From Polytrichum commune (taxonomy: Eukaryota > Streptophyta > Polytrichopsida > Polytrichales > Polytrichaceae), in contig OX485807.1 in assembly GCA_950295325.1 (NCBI GenBank), forward strand, positions 46,654,440 through 46,718,439: a stretch of DNA of 64,000 bases, in the 5' to 3' direction. The notes under the pieces are model-generated. The model did no database searches, had not been told where the DNA came from, and worked only from the letters and a program-made list of their open reading frames with translations. Shown here in pieces: positions 1-11,649 of the stretch. Made by a program: the position numbers and the translations under genes. Positions within the stretch are counted from its first letter, which is position 1; each line of letters opens with the position of its first letter.

Positions 1-1382
1 GAGGTCAATGTTTTAGCTGACTTGTTTTTTTCTAATCCATCTTTTCTTCACTTCTTCAACTATACTTGAGAAACAAACGATGCCGCATAATCACATCTCA
101 ATTTCAACATGTAATTGTTATCCCCGATTCTAGATAGTTAACTTTAGGTTTGACATACAACATACCATACTTGATTCTAGTGAACTTATCCTAAGATAAG
201 GAGGGATTACCATTCAACTCACATATTGGATATAATATTCATGTGGACCTATTGTAGCTTACCCACTTCGTTATAAATGACTATGGGCCTAAAGATAGAA
301 ACACAACTAAGAGTATATAAATACTATACCTAGTATACCTAGCAAAACTACAAATAATGTTGCAATCGACCCATGCCAAGGTGGCGATAATTCATGTGCA
401 CCTCTTGTGGTTGGAGCGGCTCTTGTGGTTCTTGAGAACATGGACGAGGTGAAAGCCCTATCTCTAAGGATGCGTTCTGTAGCACAACGAGGGCGTGCAA
501 AAACTATTAGAGGGCGAGATTACCTAGAGGTTTAGGAGTTGTTTTTCATGATCATGAAGACAATGAATCTAGTATAGAAGACAACGATGGCTTTTGAAAT
601 TGGTGACATGGTGAAATTATTCAAGTAGAGCTTCATGCCCTTACTGAAGGAGGAAACTCAAATAATAAGGACAATGAAGAGTTGTCCAAGTTTGATGATC
701 GGCAATTAGATCATCATATGGATTGCTCAAAGTATGCGTAGGAATTGTCTACAACAAAAGACACACCTTATGTGGACATGGTTGTGTCGTTTTTCTTGAT
801 AATCAAATAAAAGGAATGGGAGTGTAAATCCACCCAGAAGTATACATTCATTCTTGAGAGGTGGAGGTTGTATAATCAGACAAGGTTCCTACTGCTACCA
901 GCAAGGAATCTAAGAGGTCCAGTATAACTGCTAATGTGTGCTATCACCCTGAAGGGGGACTCTTCATTAAGAACCTGATGATGTGGGAGAGTCACTATGA
1001 AATTAAACCCCCTATATATGAGAAGTTCATAACGAAAAACAAATGTATATGTATTGATTGTAGGCTAGAAAATGGACTCGTGTATTTATACTAAGCTTTT
1101 CAATTTAATGTGATAAATGCCTCCACTAGATTTACAAGATATAAATTTAGAATTAAATATTTCTTACATATGAAATCCACTTTCACTTTCCAATGAGAAA
1201 ATCATTGAATATTTCTTCATCCATAGCATGTAACTTAAAGACTGCATCAAACAAACAAAGACAAAAGCATAATAACTTAGCCACATTATGGAGAGCAAAA
1301 CTCAATGAAGTCCATGAGCACTCCAAGCATCTTCAGTTTTGTAAACACCAAAAATTCAAAAAGAAAACCCTAACAAGAATGA
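1..1382. other. AT-rich intergenic DNA, nothing recognised
   Basis: All frames are broken by stops every few dozen codons. No domain or RNA gene was recognised. The stretch around 400-760 reads as loosely coding-like but has internal stops, so it may be an old degraded element. Confidence 0.4.
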
Positions 1383-1390
1383 ACAGGGTT

Positions 1391-1798
1391 CACGGGGAGG
1401 TCACTTCATTGTCAAGTTGACACCACGTGCGGACAAAGTTTGCTACCCCTATATTACATGCCATATATAATTTTAAAATTTATGATGTTTTTTCTACATA
1501 TACATAACCATTGATAGTATCTTTTGTATGCTTTTTTGAAATTTTTAGTCATCTTTATTTTTTTAGTAATTGTTTTAGTTCAATTCTGTGTCATTCTAGT
1601 TAGAAATGGTATGTTTTATGAAAAAAACAAATCATCAAATTTAGTTACCACTTTTAACTATGTCATAAGTATTGTGTATATCTACTCATGAATTTTTTTT
1701 GATAAAATTTTGACCCATTTTAGTGGTGCAACTTACCAAAAGAAGATTTTTTTTGGCCGCACGTGGTGTTCAACTTGACAATGAGTGATCTACCCGTG
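1391..1798. mobile_element. MITE, 408 bp, long terminal inverted repeats and 8 bp target duplication
   Basis: The two ends are inverted copies of about 43 bp (1391-1433 and 1755-1798), differing by two substitutions and two single-base indels. Both begin CACGGG and share ATTGTCAAGTTGA and CACCACGTGCGG. The element is flanked on each side by the identical 8-mer ACAGGGTT (1383-1390 and 1799-1806). An 8 bp target duplication with CA..TG ends fits a non-autonomous hAT-type element. The interior is AT-rich and non-coding. The structure is read directly from the sequence; the superfamily is inferred. Confidence 0.72.
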
Positions 1799-1806
1799 AC
1801 AGGGTT

Positions 1807-3650
1807 GCCATTAAGGACTATTACCATATGACAATAATGGATGAAAAATTGAATTGGATGAAACTACACATCTATTGTCAAGTTTTTTGCTAAAGCCTAG
1901 GGCCCTCTTTTGTACATATACCATTGCTGAGATTTCTTAATAACCTTTTTGGAATGTACACACTAAAGAAAAAACAATACCTCTTCCTTAAATATATTAT
2001 GTACATTAATGCCTAAAAAAACCCTTTCTTACACCCCCTTCTTATTATGTACTTACATGGTATGAGGAGTCCCCCCCCCCCCTCCCCGGGCTTATCCATA
2101 TGTGAAGTTAGCATACAATCAAGCGGTGATTCATAACATAAAATTAGGGCTTAGTAAAAGTGTGCAACAATCAGATATGCAATCTTGTATAAGAGCAACC
2201 GATGGTGTAGACAAATTTCCCTCATGGAATCAACAATTGCTTTTGTATGTTTGCAACCAATCTTATTTTTTTAAATCGTTTTCATTTTTTTTCCATTTGT
2301 GTTGCTAAAGAGATGTGTGTATGTAACGAAAATGAGTTTGAGCCAATGCATATTGTGCTAGGCCCTGTGCTCCAATAATTGCCAAGTCTTAGTAAGAAAT
2401 GGAAGGTTGATGTCCCACATTGCAGGGTTAATAATCTTAGGAAGGTTGTTGATTGCCCAATTGCAAATGTGGTCGACACTGACCAAAAGATGATCGCTCA
2501 TTGTCCACAATGGAAAACCTCTAACAAAAAGCATTCATGCCAATTCATTGTGGCATGGAAGTCACCGGCCATAGAGACTTTGAGAGTATGATGTGTAATA
2601 CAACCAAATAGAGAAAATGATGGGGTTCGTGTTGCATAATGAATAATTGTTGGTGAGTGTAGCAATGATGGAAAAGCTCTACATGTATGCAGAGGCTTGT
2701 GAAGAAGAAAAACACAAATATGCGTTTTCTTAGAATCCTCAATTGGCTCTAAACCTTCATGCAATGTGTGAGGTCCTTAAAGAAATTTGTCTTAATGCAA
2801 CAATTCCATCCTCCATTGGCGAGGGTAGTAGTGCGATGGTCACATCATTTGAGAAAGAAAACTCTGCACCAAGTCGGGCGGTTCTTCAAGGTGTTCTCAC
2901 TTTATCAAATGTTATCGAACCGAAAACTTCTTCAAGCCATGGGGGTCAAAACTTGAACAACCTCCACATTGTCAGATTGTCACAATCAACATTTATGATG
3001 CTTTTGAGGATGTTTCACTATTGTGAACAACATTGAATGTCAAAGAAAAGGTGTAGGTTCAATTTATTATGCAGGGAGTTTCTTGAGCATTGATTGAGGG
3101 TCTGATCTTCTTTTGTATTTGTTCATGCTGCTAGAGATTGAGTGCACCCTATCTTCTGGCTTTGTTGGTGATTTTTGTAGGATGAAATGCTTCTTGTGAA
3201 TGCGGTTGCACTAATTAAAGTGGTGGTCACATTAAGCTGATTGCGACGAAGTGGTGGTTGAAATGAAGAAGTTGCGGAAGGATCAAAACTCTTCTGCACA
3301 TGGAGTTTCCTTGGTTCTTGAAGAAACAAATGCAAATTCCAACATGGAGGAGTTAAGCCTTGAAAGTCAAGAAGTGTAAGATTGATTGTAATTGCAAGTA
3401 GAATCCTTGTAGACTTTTTTTAGCCCTAGCTATCCTCATTCTTGTGCCATAGTCATTGCACTTTTCGCCATAACGGCTTCTGTACCTTTCCATTATGGGG
3501 AAAATACATAAATAAATAAATGAAAAGAAAATATACTTGTTTTTCTTGCAAAAAGAAATGAAACTGTGGATGAGGGCATTATGCCAAGAATTCAGGACCA
3601 TTTTTTGATGGGGACATTACATGTTGCCTTCATGCCCTTTGTTTGAAATT
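1807..3650. other. Intergenic DNA without a recognised gene
   Basis: Contains a run of 12 C at 2071-2082 and a 97-codon open frame at 2743-3036 (+) that resembles no family I know. Neighbouring frames are closed. It is probably relic sequence or chance. Confidence 0.35.
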
Positions 3651-4174
3651 TAGCCTATTCCGAAAAGAATTGGACAATCAATAACCAAGGGGAGAAAAAC
3701 AGAAGTTCTTTCCGGGTGAAAAGCCCATCAATCCCGGCCAATTAGACGACCCCAGGAGCACCGTCACTGGTTGGTCACAAGCGCCAGTCCAGATGGCAGT
3801 CGCTGAGGAGTAGAGAGCCGTGCGACCCTCGGAAATCCGAGGTGGCAGGCGACGTGGTAGGAGCAGCTCTGTGGCAGCGTGGTGTGTGGAAGAGAAGGGC
3901 TGTGCTCTCGTTCCCTCTTTCCTTATCCCCTCCGCTGTCCCCTTTCGGAGGACCCGTGCGTCGCTCGCCCACACTCCCTCAAACGCCCCATTCCATCCGT
4001 CTCGCACCCCTTCGTAGCGCTGGGCCTCCCACCTCCTCGAATTGCACCCGCAATTTTCAATTTTCTCAAGCGTAGACGGGTTGCAGCTCGTATTTGGGCC
4101 GTCGTTGTGTTGAGTGCTTTGCTTTTGTTCCCGAGCTTCGAGGTCGATTTAGCGGTGAACTTGTTGTTGACGAG
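3651..4174 (+). promoter_or_regulatory. Promoter and 5' leader region of the RPE gene
   Basis: Base composition changes from AT-rich to GC-rich at about 3700, and the GC-rich part continues to the RPE start codon at 4175. No convincing TATA box is visible. The transcription start is probably near 3850-4050 but cannot be fixed from sequence alone. Confidence 0.4.
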
Positions 4175-7168
4175 ATGGCGACGACAGGGGCGGTCGTGAT
4201 GGGTGGCTCCATTGCTGCTGCTTCGGTGGCCGTGTCATCGCAGTCGCACAAGGCCCAGCATAGCAGCGGTGCGGCCCAGCAGAGCCTCTTCTGGGGGGAC
4301 AGGTCGAAAGTTGCTCGCTTCACCAGGGCCTCCGTTTCCACCAGGTTCGTCAGAATCAGAATTCTCATTTAATTTTCTCACTCTTTTCTCTTCTCCTTCT
4401 ATGTGCCGATATTTTTTCTGATTCCAACAGTCGTTATTGTTCCGTAATCAGTGAAATGCTCCAATTTGTGGTGAAGATTTTAATTGCCCTAGCTGTCGTT
4501 CGCTTCCTACTCTCTTGAGTGTATCTAGAAATTGCACCTATCCTGCGACGTCCTTCTCAATCCCGTGATGAAATTATCATTTCACATAATCCGCCCGGCA
4601 CCCTTTGCATTCACAGGGGTTCAGTCTGAAATTCGATTTACTGTTTATTTTGAAACGTCATCATCAACATTTTGCGTTATTAAGGTCTTCCCAGGCGATG
4701 GCGATTCGGATATGGATTAAATGTCCATTCTAATCCTTGAATTTCAGGGTAAGGAGGCTGAATGTTTTTTAGACAGGGGATTGATGTCCGCTTTTATATA
4801 TGGCTTGTATTTGTTTTTCCAGTGGGAGAGCAACCATGCCAGCAGTGGAGGCTTCCTCCCGCGTCGACAGGTTCTCAAAGGATGACATTATTGTGTCACC
4901 TTCCATCTTGTCCGCCAACTTTGCAAGGTTGGGAGAGCAGGTATGGTGTCAGGAAGGGCTGTTGAGTTGGATACTTCTGGATGCTTGATGAGCTTGATCT
5001 CGTCAGCTGTTATTGCTGCTAGGATCCCTTTGTTGTAGCCGATTATCTCATGTTCCATCCGATGGTAAATGATAGCATACAGGAAGGATGTGAGATTTTG
5101 AGGATATCGCGCTCTTGGTTGCCGAATCCATATAACCATTGTATACCTCGGTCAATTTAGAGGTACCGACTGGGTAGAAATTTTGAATGGCTGTAAGATT
5201 CTGCGTGTGATTGATCTTACAGCATCTGTGTGGTACATGGATCGTGGCAGATCAAGGCTGTTGAGGAAGCAGGATGTGATTGGATCCATGTCGATGTCAT
5301 GGATGGTCGCTTCGTGCCCAATATTACAATCGGCCCTCTTGTCGTTGATGCCATCCGACCAGTGACCGACTTACCACTTGATGTTCACTTGGTACGTGAC
5401 TTCCCCCCGCCCCCCACATGTTTGGTACTCTCCACGTCCTGGGTTCAGATGTGGAGTTGTTGTAGCCCACATTTGCATCAAGTCGTTTCTCCATACATTA
5501 TCATAAAACTGAAATTAGAGAAAACATTTGCAAAGATTGGCTTTTAGCTCAGGTTTGTGCCTTTTCAATCCCCTCGCGAGTATTTAGTGCATGTGTTTGT
5601 AGGGGTATTTTTTCTTTCTCTCTCTTGCTATTCGGTATTTCTTAGGATGATTCTCAACCGGTGGTGTTTTGAACAGATGATTGTGGAACCAGAACAGCGA
5701 GTCCCAGACTTTATCAAGGCCGGTGCTGATATTGTTTCTGTCCACTGTGAGAATGCTTCCACTATTCATTTGCACCGAACCATAAATCAGGTGCGTCCCT
5801 TTAGTAACACCCAGTTTGCTTCTCCTATGTTGTAGGAATATAACCTAGGCAGGAAGTGAGTTTGAGCGTAGAAGCTGGGAGTTGAGCATTGGATTTCAAC
5901 GTCGGTGGTTTTCTTTACGGTTGGTGAAAACAGGCATGCCCTTAGCTGTGTCGTTGAAAGTAGCACACTCCTTTGTATCCGATGTGATTATTCAAATGGA
6001 CTATGCTTGTCTAAGCGTCTTGTAGAATGAAATTGGACTTTGTGCTGTCTTTGCAGATCAAGAGTTTGGGAGCAAAGGCTGGCGTTGTCCTCAACCCTGG
6101 AACATCTCTTTCTCAGATTGAATATGTCCTTGACTGTATGCATCATCTCAACTCTATATTTCGTATGCTTGTTAGGTCATATGAAATTGTACTGAATAAA
6201 AATTGGCATCGATATAAGTAGGGTATGCTATCAGTCTGTCCTAGCAGAAGTGCTCTTTGTGTATCTGATGTGGTCAAGTTTGTTAAAATAATTCCTAGGA
6301 AAAGGATGAGATAATGAGTGCTTAAGAACTACTTAAACTGAGCAACGATTGGAAGATCTGGGTTTCTACCTTATTATCTTAGTCTTTATTCAAACTTGAT
6401 TGCCAATTGGTTTGGCTGTAGCTTACGCAGGATTAATATCAGAGTGGTGCTTTAGCTTCTCCTTATTTTTGGTTGTTGTGTGGAATCAGGCGTGGATCTG
6501 GTCTTAATCATGTCTGTTAACCCTGGATTTGGAGGACAAAGTTTCATCGAGAGTCAAGTGAAGAAGATTTCCGACCTCAGGAAGATGTGTGCTGAAAAGG
6601 TAAGCTTAGCCAGGATTAACAAAATATGGGGAAGGAACTCCTGGTTATTTTCTTTATCTCAGAAATTTGTACTAATAGAGGTATGTTTGTTTGTCACAGG
6701 GCGTTAATCCATGGATTGAGGTTGATGGTGGTGTTACCCCTGCCAATGCATACAAGGTAAACCTGAACTCTCCATGTTGTTGGACCTCAGGAAGAGGTTC
6801 ATGATTTGTCGTTTGGGTGTTTTTGCTGACTGTTTGAGACTATGTTATTCTACTTTTTGACGGAAGCCAATTTTTTCTTGAATACCTGGATTATATTCTC
6901 AAGCCACATATCATTATGACAGGTGATTGAGGCTGGAGCCAATGCATTGGTTGCGGGATCTGCTGTGTTTGGAGCCAAGAGCTACTCTGAAGGTATGCTG
7001 AATATTGATTATTTTCATCAGTGCACATAACTCGGTTTTTAGTTAGAGGTGTCTTGTACAGATTATTTTTGGGACTCATGCCACTCTGCTTTTGTGTTCC
7101 ATTTTTTGACAGCAATCAAGGGTATCAAGGCAAGCAAGAGACCTCAGGAAGCCGCTGTTGCTGCTTAG
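4175..7168 (+). CDS. RPE: Ribulose-phosphate 3-epimerase, plastid (304 aa, 9 exons)
   Basis: The enzyme interconverts ribulose 5-phosphate and xylulose 5-phosphate in the Calvin cycle and the pentose phosphate pathway. Exons: 4175-4344, 4823-4940, 5251-5391, 5677-5790, 6057-6135, 6490-6599, 6700-6756, 6923-6992, 7113-7168. They total 915 nt in one frame with GT-AG junctions. Residues 1 to about 65 are Ser/Ala/Arg-rich with few acidic residues, as in a chloroplast transit peptide. The TIM barrel follows: [13 protein letters not shown], the metal-binding HVDVMDG (His109, Asp111), DVHL (His142), [16 protein letters not shown] (Asp210) and EVDGGVTP (Asp253), ending with GSAVFGA. All the family's metal and catalytic positions that I can align are present. 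ATG 4175 is chosen because the transit peptide runs straight from it into the enzyme. The stop is TAG at 7166-7168. Confidence 0.96.
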
Positions 7169-8743
7169 AATGCTTCTAGGATTCTCATTCTGCGTTTTGC
7201 TGAGGAGTTGTTTGTACTGTATCAGTAGTTCATTAAGGAGTTTTGAGAAATAGTTGAGGTAAACCATGTTTGTGCAGTATGAATTGAGCTGGCAGAACAG
7301 TGGTTTTCGCTAGTTGGCCGTGGACAGCTGACTAGTTTGGTCAACTAAACAATGGCAGATGCTGTTACAGTTGCCCAATCAAGAGTTTTGTATCAAGTAG
7401 ATTCATCAGCTATGGAGGTCGTTCATTTGTGATATCCTGTTGGGAAGTATGTGGATTTATGTGCACAATGGACGTGCCAGTATGATAAGAGTGTACCATC
7501 TCTGATTGCCCACTATTGGATTTTATTTGAAGCTTCCATCTGAGCTTCCATCTCAAGAAATATGAAGAGAGCATTTATCAAAGCTGAAGATGCAATTTTA
7601 GTATACTGCTTGGGCAGTATCATTACATTGTGATAGTTTGGGAGTGAATCCTCTTGCAATTGTCAAGGTTATCTTCATTTCCAAGTTTCATGGTGTAGGA
7701 AGTTTCTTTTGAGTTGATTCCTACTTTATGAGTCAGTTTGGAAAGAGCAGGGCTCTCCTACATGCTCATTTGCAATCCTTTACATGCACTTTTGTGTGGC
7801 CTATTGATTATTAGTGGCAATTAACCCTCTAGGCCTTTCTTTACAAGCCTCGTTGGCATCTGAACATAATTTTGAGGATTGATTGTTATGTAATAATTTA
7901 ATTGATTTAGCTAATATTCTCCAAATCTTCCTCACAGTAAACTCTCTATTGTTGAGCGGCATATATAGACATTGTAGAGGTTTACATAATATGGGTACAT
8001 GAACAATAACTACAGGAACATTTTCATGGGAGTAACAGTTGCAGTGACTAATAACCAACTTCAATCAGAATGTCGGTCTACCAGAATGTGATATATAGCA
8101 TTGCAAATTCAATTTTAGAACCAGCTTATTATAAATCGATTCCTCATCTACATCCCAAGGATGGTGGTTCATTTTCTCCAGTCTGATGCTACATTATTGA
8201 GTGTTCTTTGCTGTGTTGGACGCTGAGCTATCCTCTAGGAGAAGATACAAATACACAGCTTCAGAACAGACAACACAAATCCATGTGGTGCACTGCTGAT
8301 TGTGAAGTTGAATTTAGTGTTTTTGAGTTCAACCACAAACACGGTTGGCTTTGATATGACTAAACACAAGATTAGTTGCAACGAGAATTTGAAATTTCAT
8401 TAATTTGAGCCAACCCAAGAAAGGAGGTCTTAAACAACCAGCATATGCAATGATCTCCTTGGTTGACACTATTCCATGCAAAAAGTTAGCCAAATAAAAA
8501 GGCAGATAGATCCCTCATCCTTGGCTCGAGCAGCAACAGAAATGGTAGATCTTGCATACTCGTAAGAAACTTCATGAATCACTGATAGTGGGAACTTAAA
8601 CTTCATAAAATGGTGCCAATAGCATCCTACATCAATACAAAAAGCTTGATGATAAATGGTAAGTGGAATTGACCTATGTCACCTACTGACGGACAATCTG
8701 TCCTTGAAATGCATGTTCTGCAGGTACAAACATCCAACATTTC
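7169..8743. other. Convergent 3' region between RPE and NUP35
   Basis: This 1.6 kb lies between the stop codons of RPE (+) and NUP35 (-). It must hold the 3' UTRs and polyadenylation signals of both genes. I see no additional gene; open frames here are short and lack family resemblance. Confidence 0.5.
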
Positions 8744-10454
8744 TCAAGAACCAAATACTAAGTCTACAAATTTGGAAAGTGTAGACTTAGCAGGAGTTGC
8801 AAGGACAGTTGAACGAGGTCCGTTATCTGTGCGCTGCACATAGTACGAGCGCTGTGAGGCCTGTACACTGCCTGTCCCCCAGCTAGACATTCGAGGGGCT
8901 GTTGTCATTGATCCAGGCTGTTCTAATCTCTCTGCAAATGCTTGCCGCTGAACTGGGTCTAAGGGCTTCACCCCAACGATAAGAGAATTGTTGAGTAGCA
9001 TGCCATCCTTCAGGAGAGCCTTTTTTGCATCATATGAATTCTGTTCACCACATACAAAAAAGTTGAGTTCTTCACTGGCTAAGAGAGATAAGGACAAGCT
9101 AAGATGTATAACAACTAACCTTTTCAGACAAAGACACACCCAGATGAGTAGTTTAGACTGAAACAGATATTTAGTCCTACTAAACAATTCCTCCTACAGC
9201 TGGCTCCAGATTAGTTTTTACAAAATTTAAAAGAAGATAAATGATTCACAAGTTTACTCACGTGAGTCAGTGAGTTTATAAAGGACACTAATCACAGCAT
9301 GCACATTGACCAGTCTTACCTGCAAATTAAAGACAACTACTACAAGAAGAGGACATGTACGGAATAAAGATGCCAGCAGTATGGGAGATACCAAAACGAG
9401 AGAGAGAGTGAAGGGAAGTCACCTGATATTGAATGTGAACCCAATTCGCCCCACCAGGTCCAGAAACGTGATTCACAATTGGACCACACTTCTCAAATTC
9501 CCGCATCACTGTGTTTGTTTCCCCTGCTCCAAATCTGCATCCAACAATTTAGTTTTTGAAAACGAAGCACACACAATCACCAGATTGCACAAGAATTGCA
9601 CGCAGAGAAACTTAACAGCTAGGTTTGTTGGCCTCCATTTCACTTCAGACTTGTTCTATACAGTCACAGTACCATTGAACACTGATGTCCTACAGATGCA
9701 AACCTTTCGACTTTTTGTGTGTGACTCACACTATTGTCTGCTCTACTTGCGGAATGTAACAACCAGTTAAAGCACACAAGCAAGTATAGGGCGAAGAACG
9801 ATACCCAAAAACTGTGACCCACTCGTCTCCTTCCGCAGTATTAGCGGCACCGCTAGCTTGCGGAAGCTCCGGTCGAACAACATCCCGTGGAGGTTGAAGT
9901 GCAAGCAATCCTCCGGGTGGCTGTTGTTGTGGTTGAACAACCCCGGCCACAGGACTGCCTCCCTCTCTTTCACCACTCCTCCCTGGCATGCTTTCTTGAG
10001 CACTGCGATCCCTTACAGACGACCACCAAATGGGGCTGCCAGATGACTGAGTCTGAGGGGGAGTAGGGGGAGATGCAGATGGCAACGCATGCCCTGGCGT
10101 AGAGTCACCATAGGTGTAATTGTAACCTCCTTGGGCAGAGCTGGAAATTCCGAAAGGGGATCTCCCATCTCTATATTTGGCAGACTCCGGAGACTGAAAC
10201 GTTGGATCGGCTCCAGATGACGCATCAACAGATCTCTCAATGCGATCTTCCAGTGTATACATAGGCGGAGGGGGTGGGTCGTTGCCCCCTAAATTCTCAC
10301 GCCATAGAGCAGCTGCTGCTGCAGCTTGCCCCGGAGTCCCATGATCCTTTCTAAATGTTCGGGTAGCTGGGGACGCTGACAAGTCCTTGTAGAATAGAGA
10401 CTGTGGCCTACCTTCTCTTCTTGAACTTCTCGGCTGAGTCCCTGGCGTGGCCAT
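8744..10454 (-). CDS. NUP35: Nucleoporin NUP35 (MPPN/RRM-Nup35 domain; 352 aa, 3 coding exons)
   Basis: This is a structural nucleoporin of the inner-ring (Nup93) group; in yeast and animals Nup53/Nup35 also contacts membrane. Exons on the minus strand: 10454-9805, 9534-9423, 9040-8744, totalling 1059 nt in frame. Residues 1-208 are low-complexity, Pro/Ser/Gln-rich linker, typical of the family. The Nup35-type RRM starts at DEWVTVFGFGAGETN (about residue 209) and runs through REFEKCGPIVNHV, GGANWVHIQYQ, YDAKKALLKDG and SLIVGVKPLDP (about residue 290). The tail ends KFVDLVFGS, a hydrophobic/amphipathic C-terminus as in homologues. ATG 10454 is the first methionine before the linker. An acceptor at 10481 (GTGCAG) and a donor at 11131 (CAG|GTACGC) suggest a leader intron. 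Confidence 0.93.
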
Positions 10455-10480
10455 GCCTCTATGCCCTCCTCCCAACCTAC

Positions 10481-11620
10481 TGCACGTATACAAAAGTCAT
10501 TTCAGTAATCCTATCAATTGTGCTCTACAACATGCATCATGCATTTCACAGATTGCGGTGATATTTAATGACCACCATTGAAAGCTCGTACTCATGATTT
10601 CCCCGATACGACCAAAAACATAGAATACTCATACCCTATAGCTGCGAAATTTGGTGGTGAAAAGCAAGCAGCACATAAAAGTATGGAAGTGAGAACAGTC
10701 GATCTCAAGAGCATTAAGGTAGCGATAGCGCAGGAAATTGCAGACATTGTGCACGATAAAGACCTCCTATGATTGACTCAAAATACATACGTGTTCAGGG
10801 TATTTAAAATGTGATGATTGTGCAAGTTCTCTGTTATATAGCCAGCACCGACAACCCTAACAACGGCCAAGCGACCTAAAACATCATCCGCCGATATTTC
10901 AAAAGCCCCTCCAACTGCAAGACGCAAGACACTCAATCCACATTCGCTTGCTCTACGATGCAAAGTAGACTGCTACTTTGCATGCTCTCTCAAACTTCGC
11001 CACATTCAAAAATACTGCGCAGTCTCACAAAATTTCCGCTACGACCGGTTCGGACCAAAAGCTCGGATTTCGTTTACTACGAACTCATTCACACTACAAT
11101 TCCTCAGTACTTACAAACCACAAGCGCGTACCTGTGTGTGAATCCCCTTCACGACACAAAGTCACTCCAGCGCAGGGCAGGATGTGTCCAGTAGCAAGCC
11201 AAGAGCTAACTCCTTAGTGTAGGCAGCCCACAAGGAGCTGAACACATGCGCTCCACAAAGCCAAAGACGCTCATCGCTGGGCTTCAGCTTACTTAGGTAA
11301 GCTGAGGGGGAGGGAGAGAAAGGGAGAGAGAGAACACCAGCCTGGTGGCCATGGCCAAGTTCGCATTTGAATAGTAGGGCAGACGACGATGTTCCCATCC
11401 ACGTTCCCACCCACCGCGAACCCCGCTTGTCTGTTTGTATGCACCACAGGGAGGGAAAGCAAGTGGGTCGGACGGGGGGAGAGAGGGAGAGAGGGAGAGA
11501 GGGAGAGGGAGGATGGGCTTGAGTCAAGGTAGTTGCCTTCGATGCGTACTGCCGTCGTACCCGTGCATTCGTCGGGTCTCTCTGCACTTACACGACATTG
11601 TCGCTCTACTTACTACTGCC
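10481..11620 (-). promoter_or_regulatory. NUP35 5' leader intron, leader exon and divergent promoter
   Basis: On the minus strand a donor at 11131/11130 and an acceptor ending at 10481 could remove a 651 bp leader intron, giving a non-coding first exon upstream of 11132. The stretch 11300-11510 is GA-rich on + (CT-rich on -), a common feature of plant leaders and core promoters. It separates NUP35 (-) from the zinc transporter (+), so both genes may share a bidirectional promoter. This is inference from position and composition. Confidence 0.45.
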
Positions 11621-11636
11621 ACAGGTGAGGTCTACG

Positions 11637-11646
11637 TCTCTATATA
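11637..11646 (+). promoter_or_regulatory. Candidate TATA box for the zinc transporter gene
   Basis: CTCTATATAG lies at the edge of the GA-rich divergent promoter, oriented towards the transporter. A start about 30 bp downstream (near 11675) would leave a leader of about 1.6 kb, which would probably be spliced. Confidence 0.35.
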
Positions 11647-11649
11647 GGG

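Noticed and set aside
9306-9770. 154-codon + strand open frame across NUP35 introns
   Set aside because: Antisense to NUP35 exon 2 and its flanking introns; no family resemblance.
11162-11587. 141-codon minus-strand open frame in the divergent promoter
   Set aside because: Derived from GA/CT-rich repeats; probably NUP35 leader or promoter.
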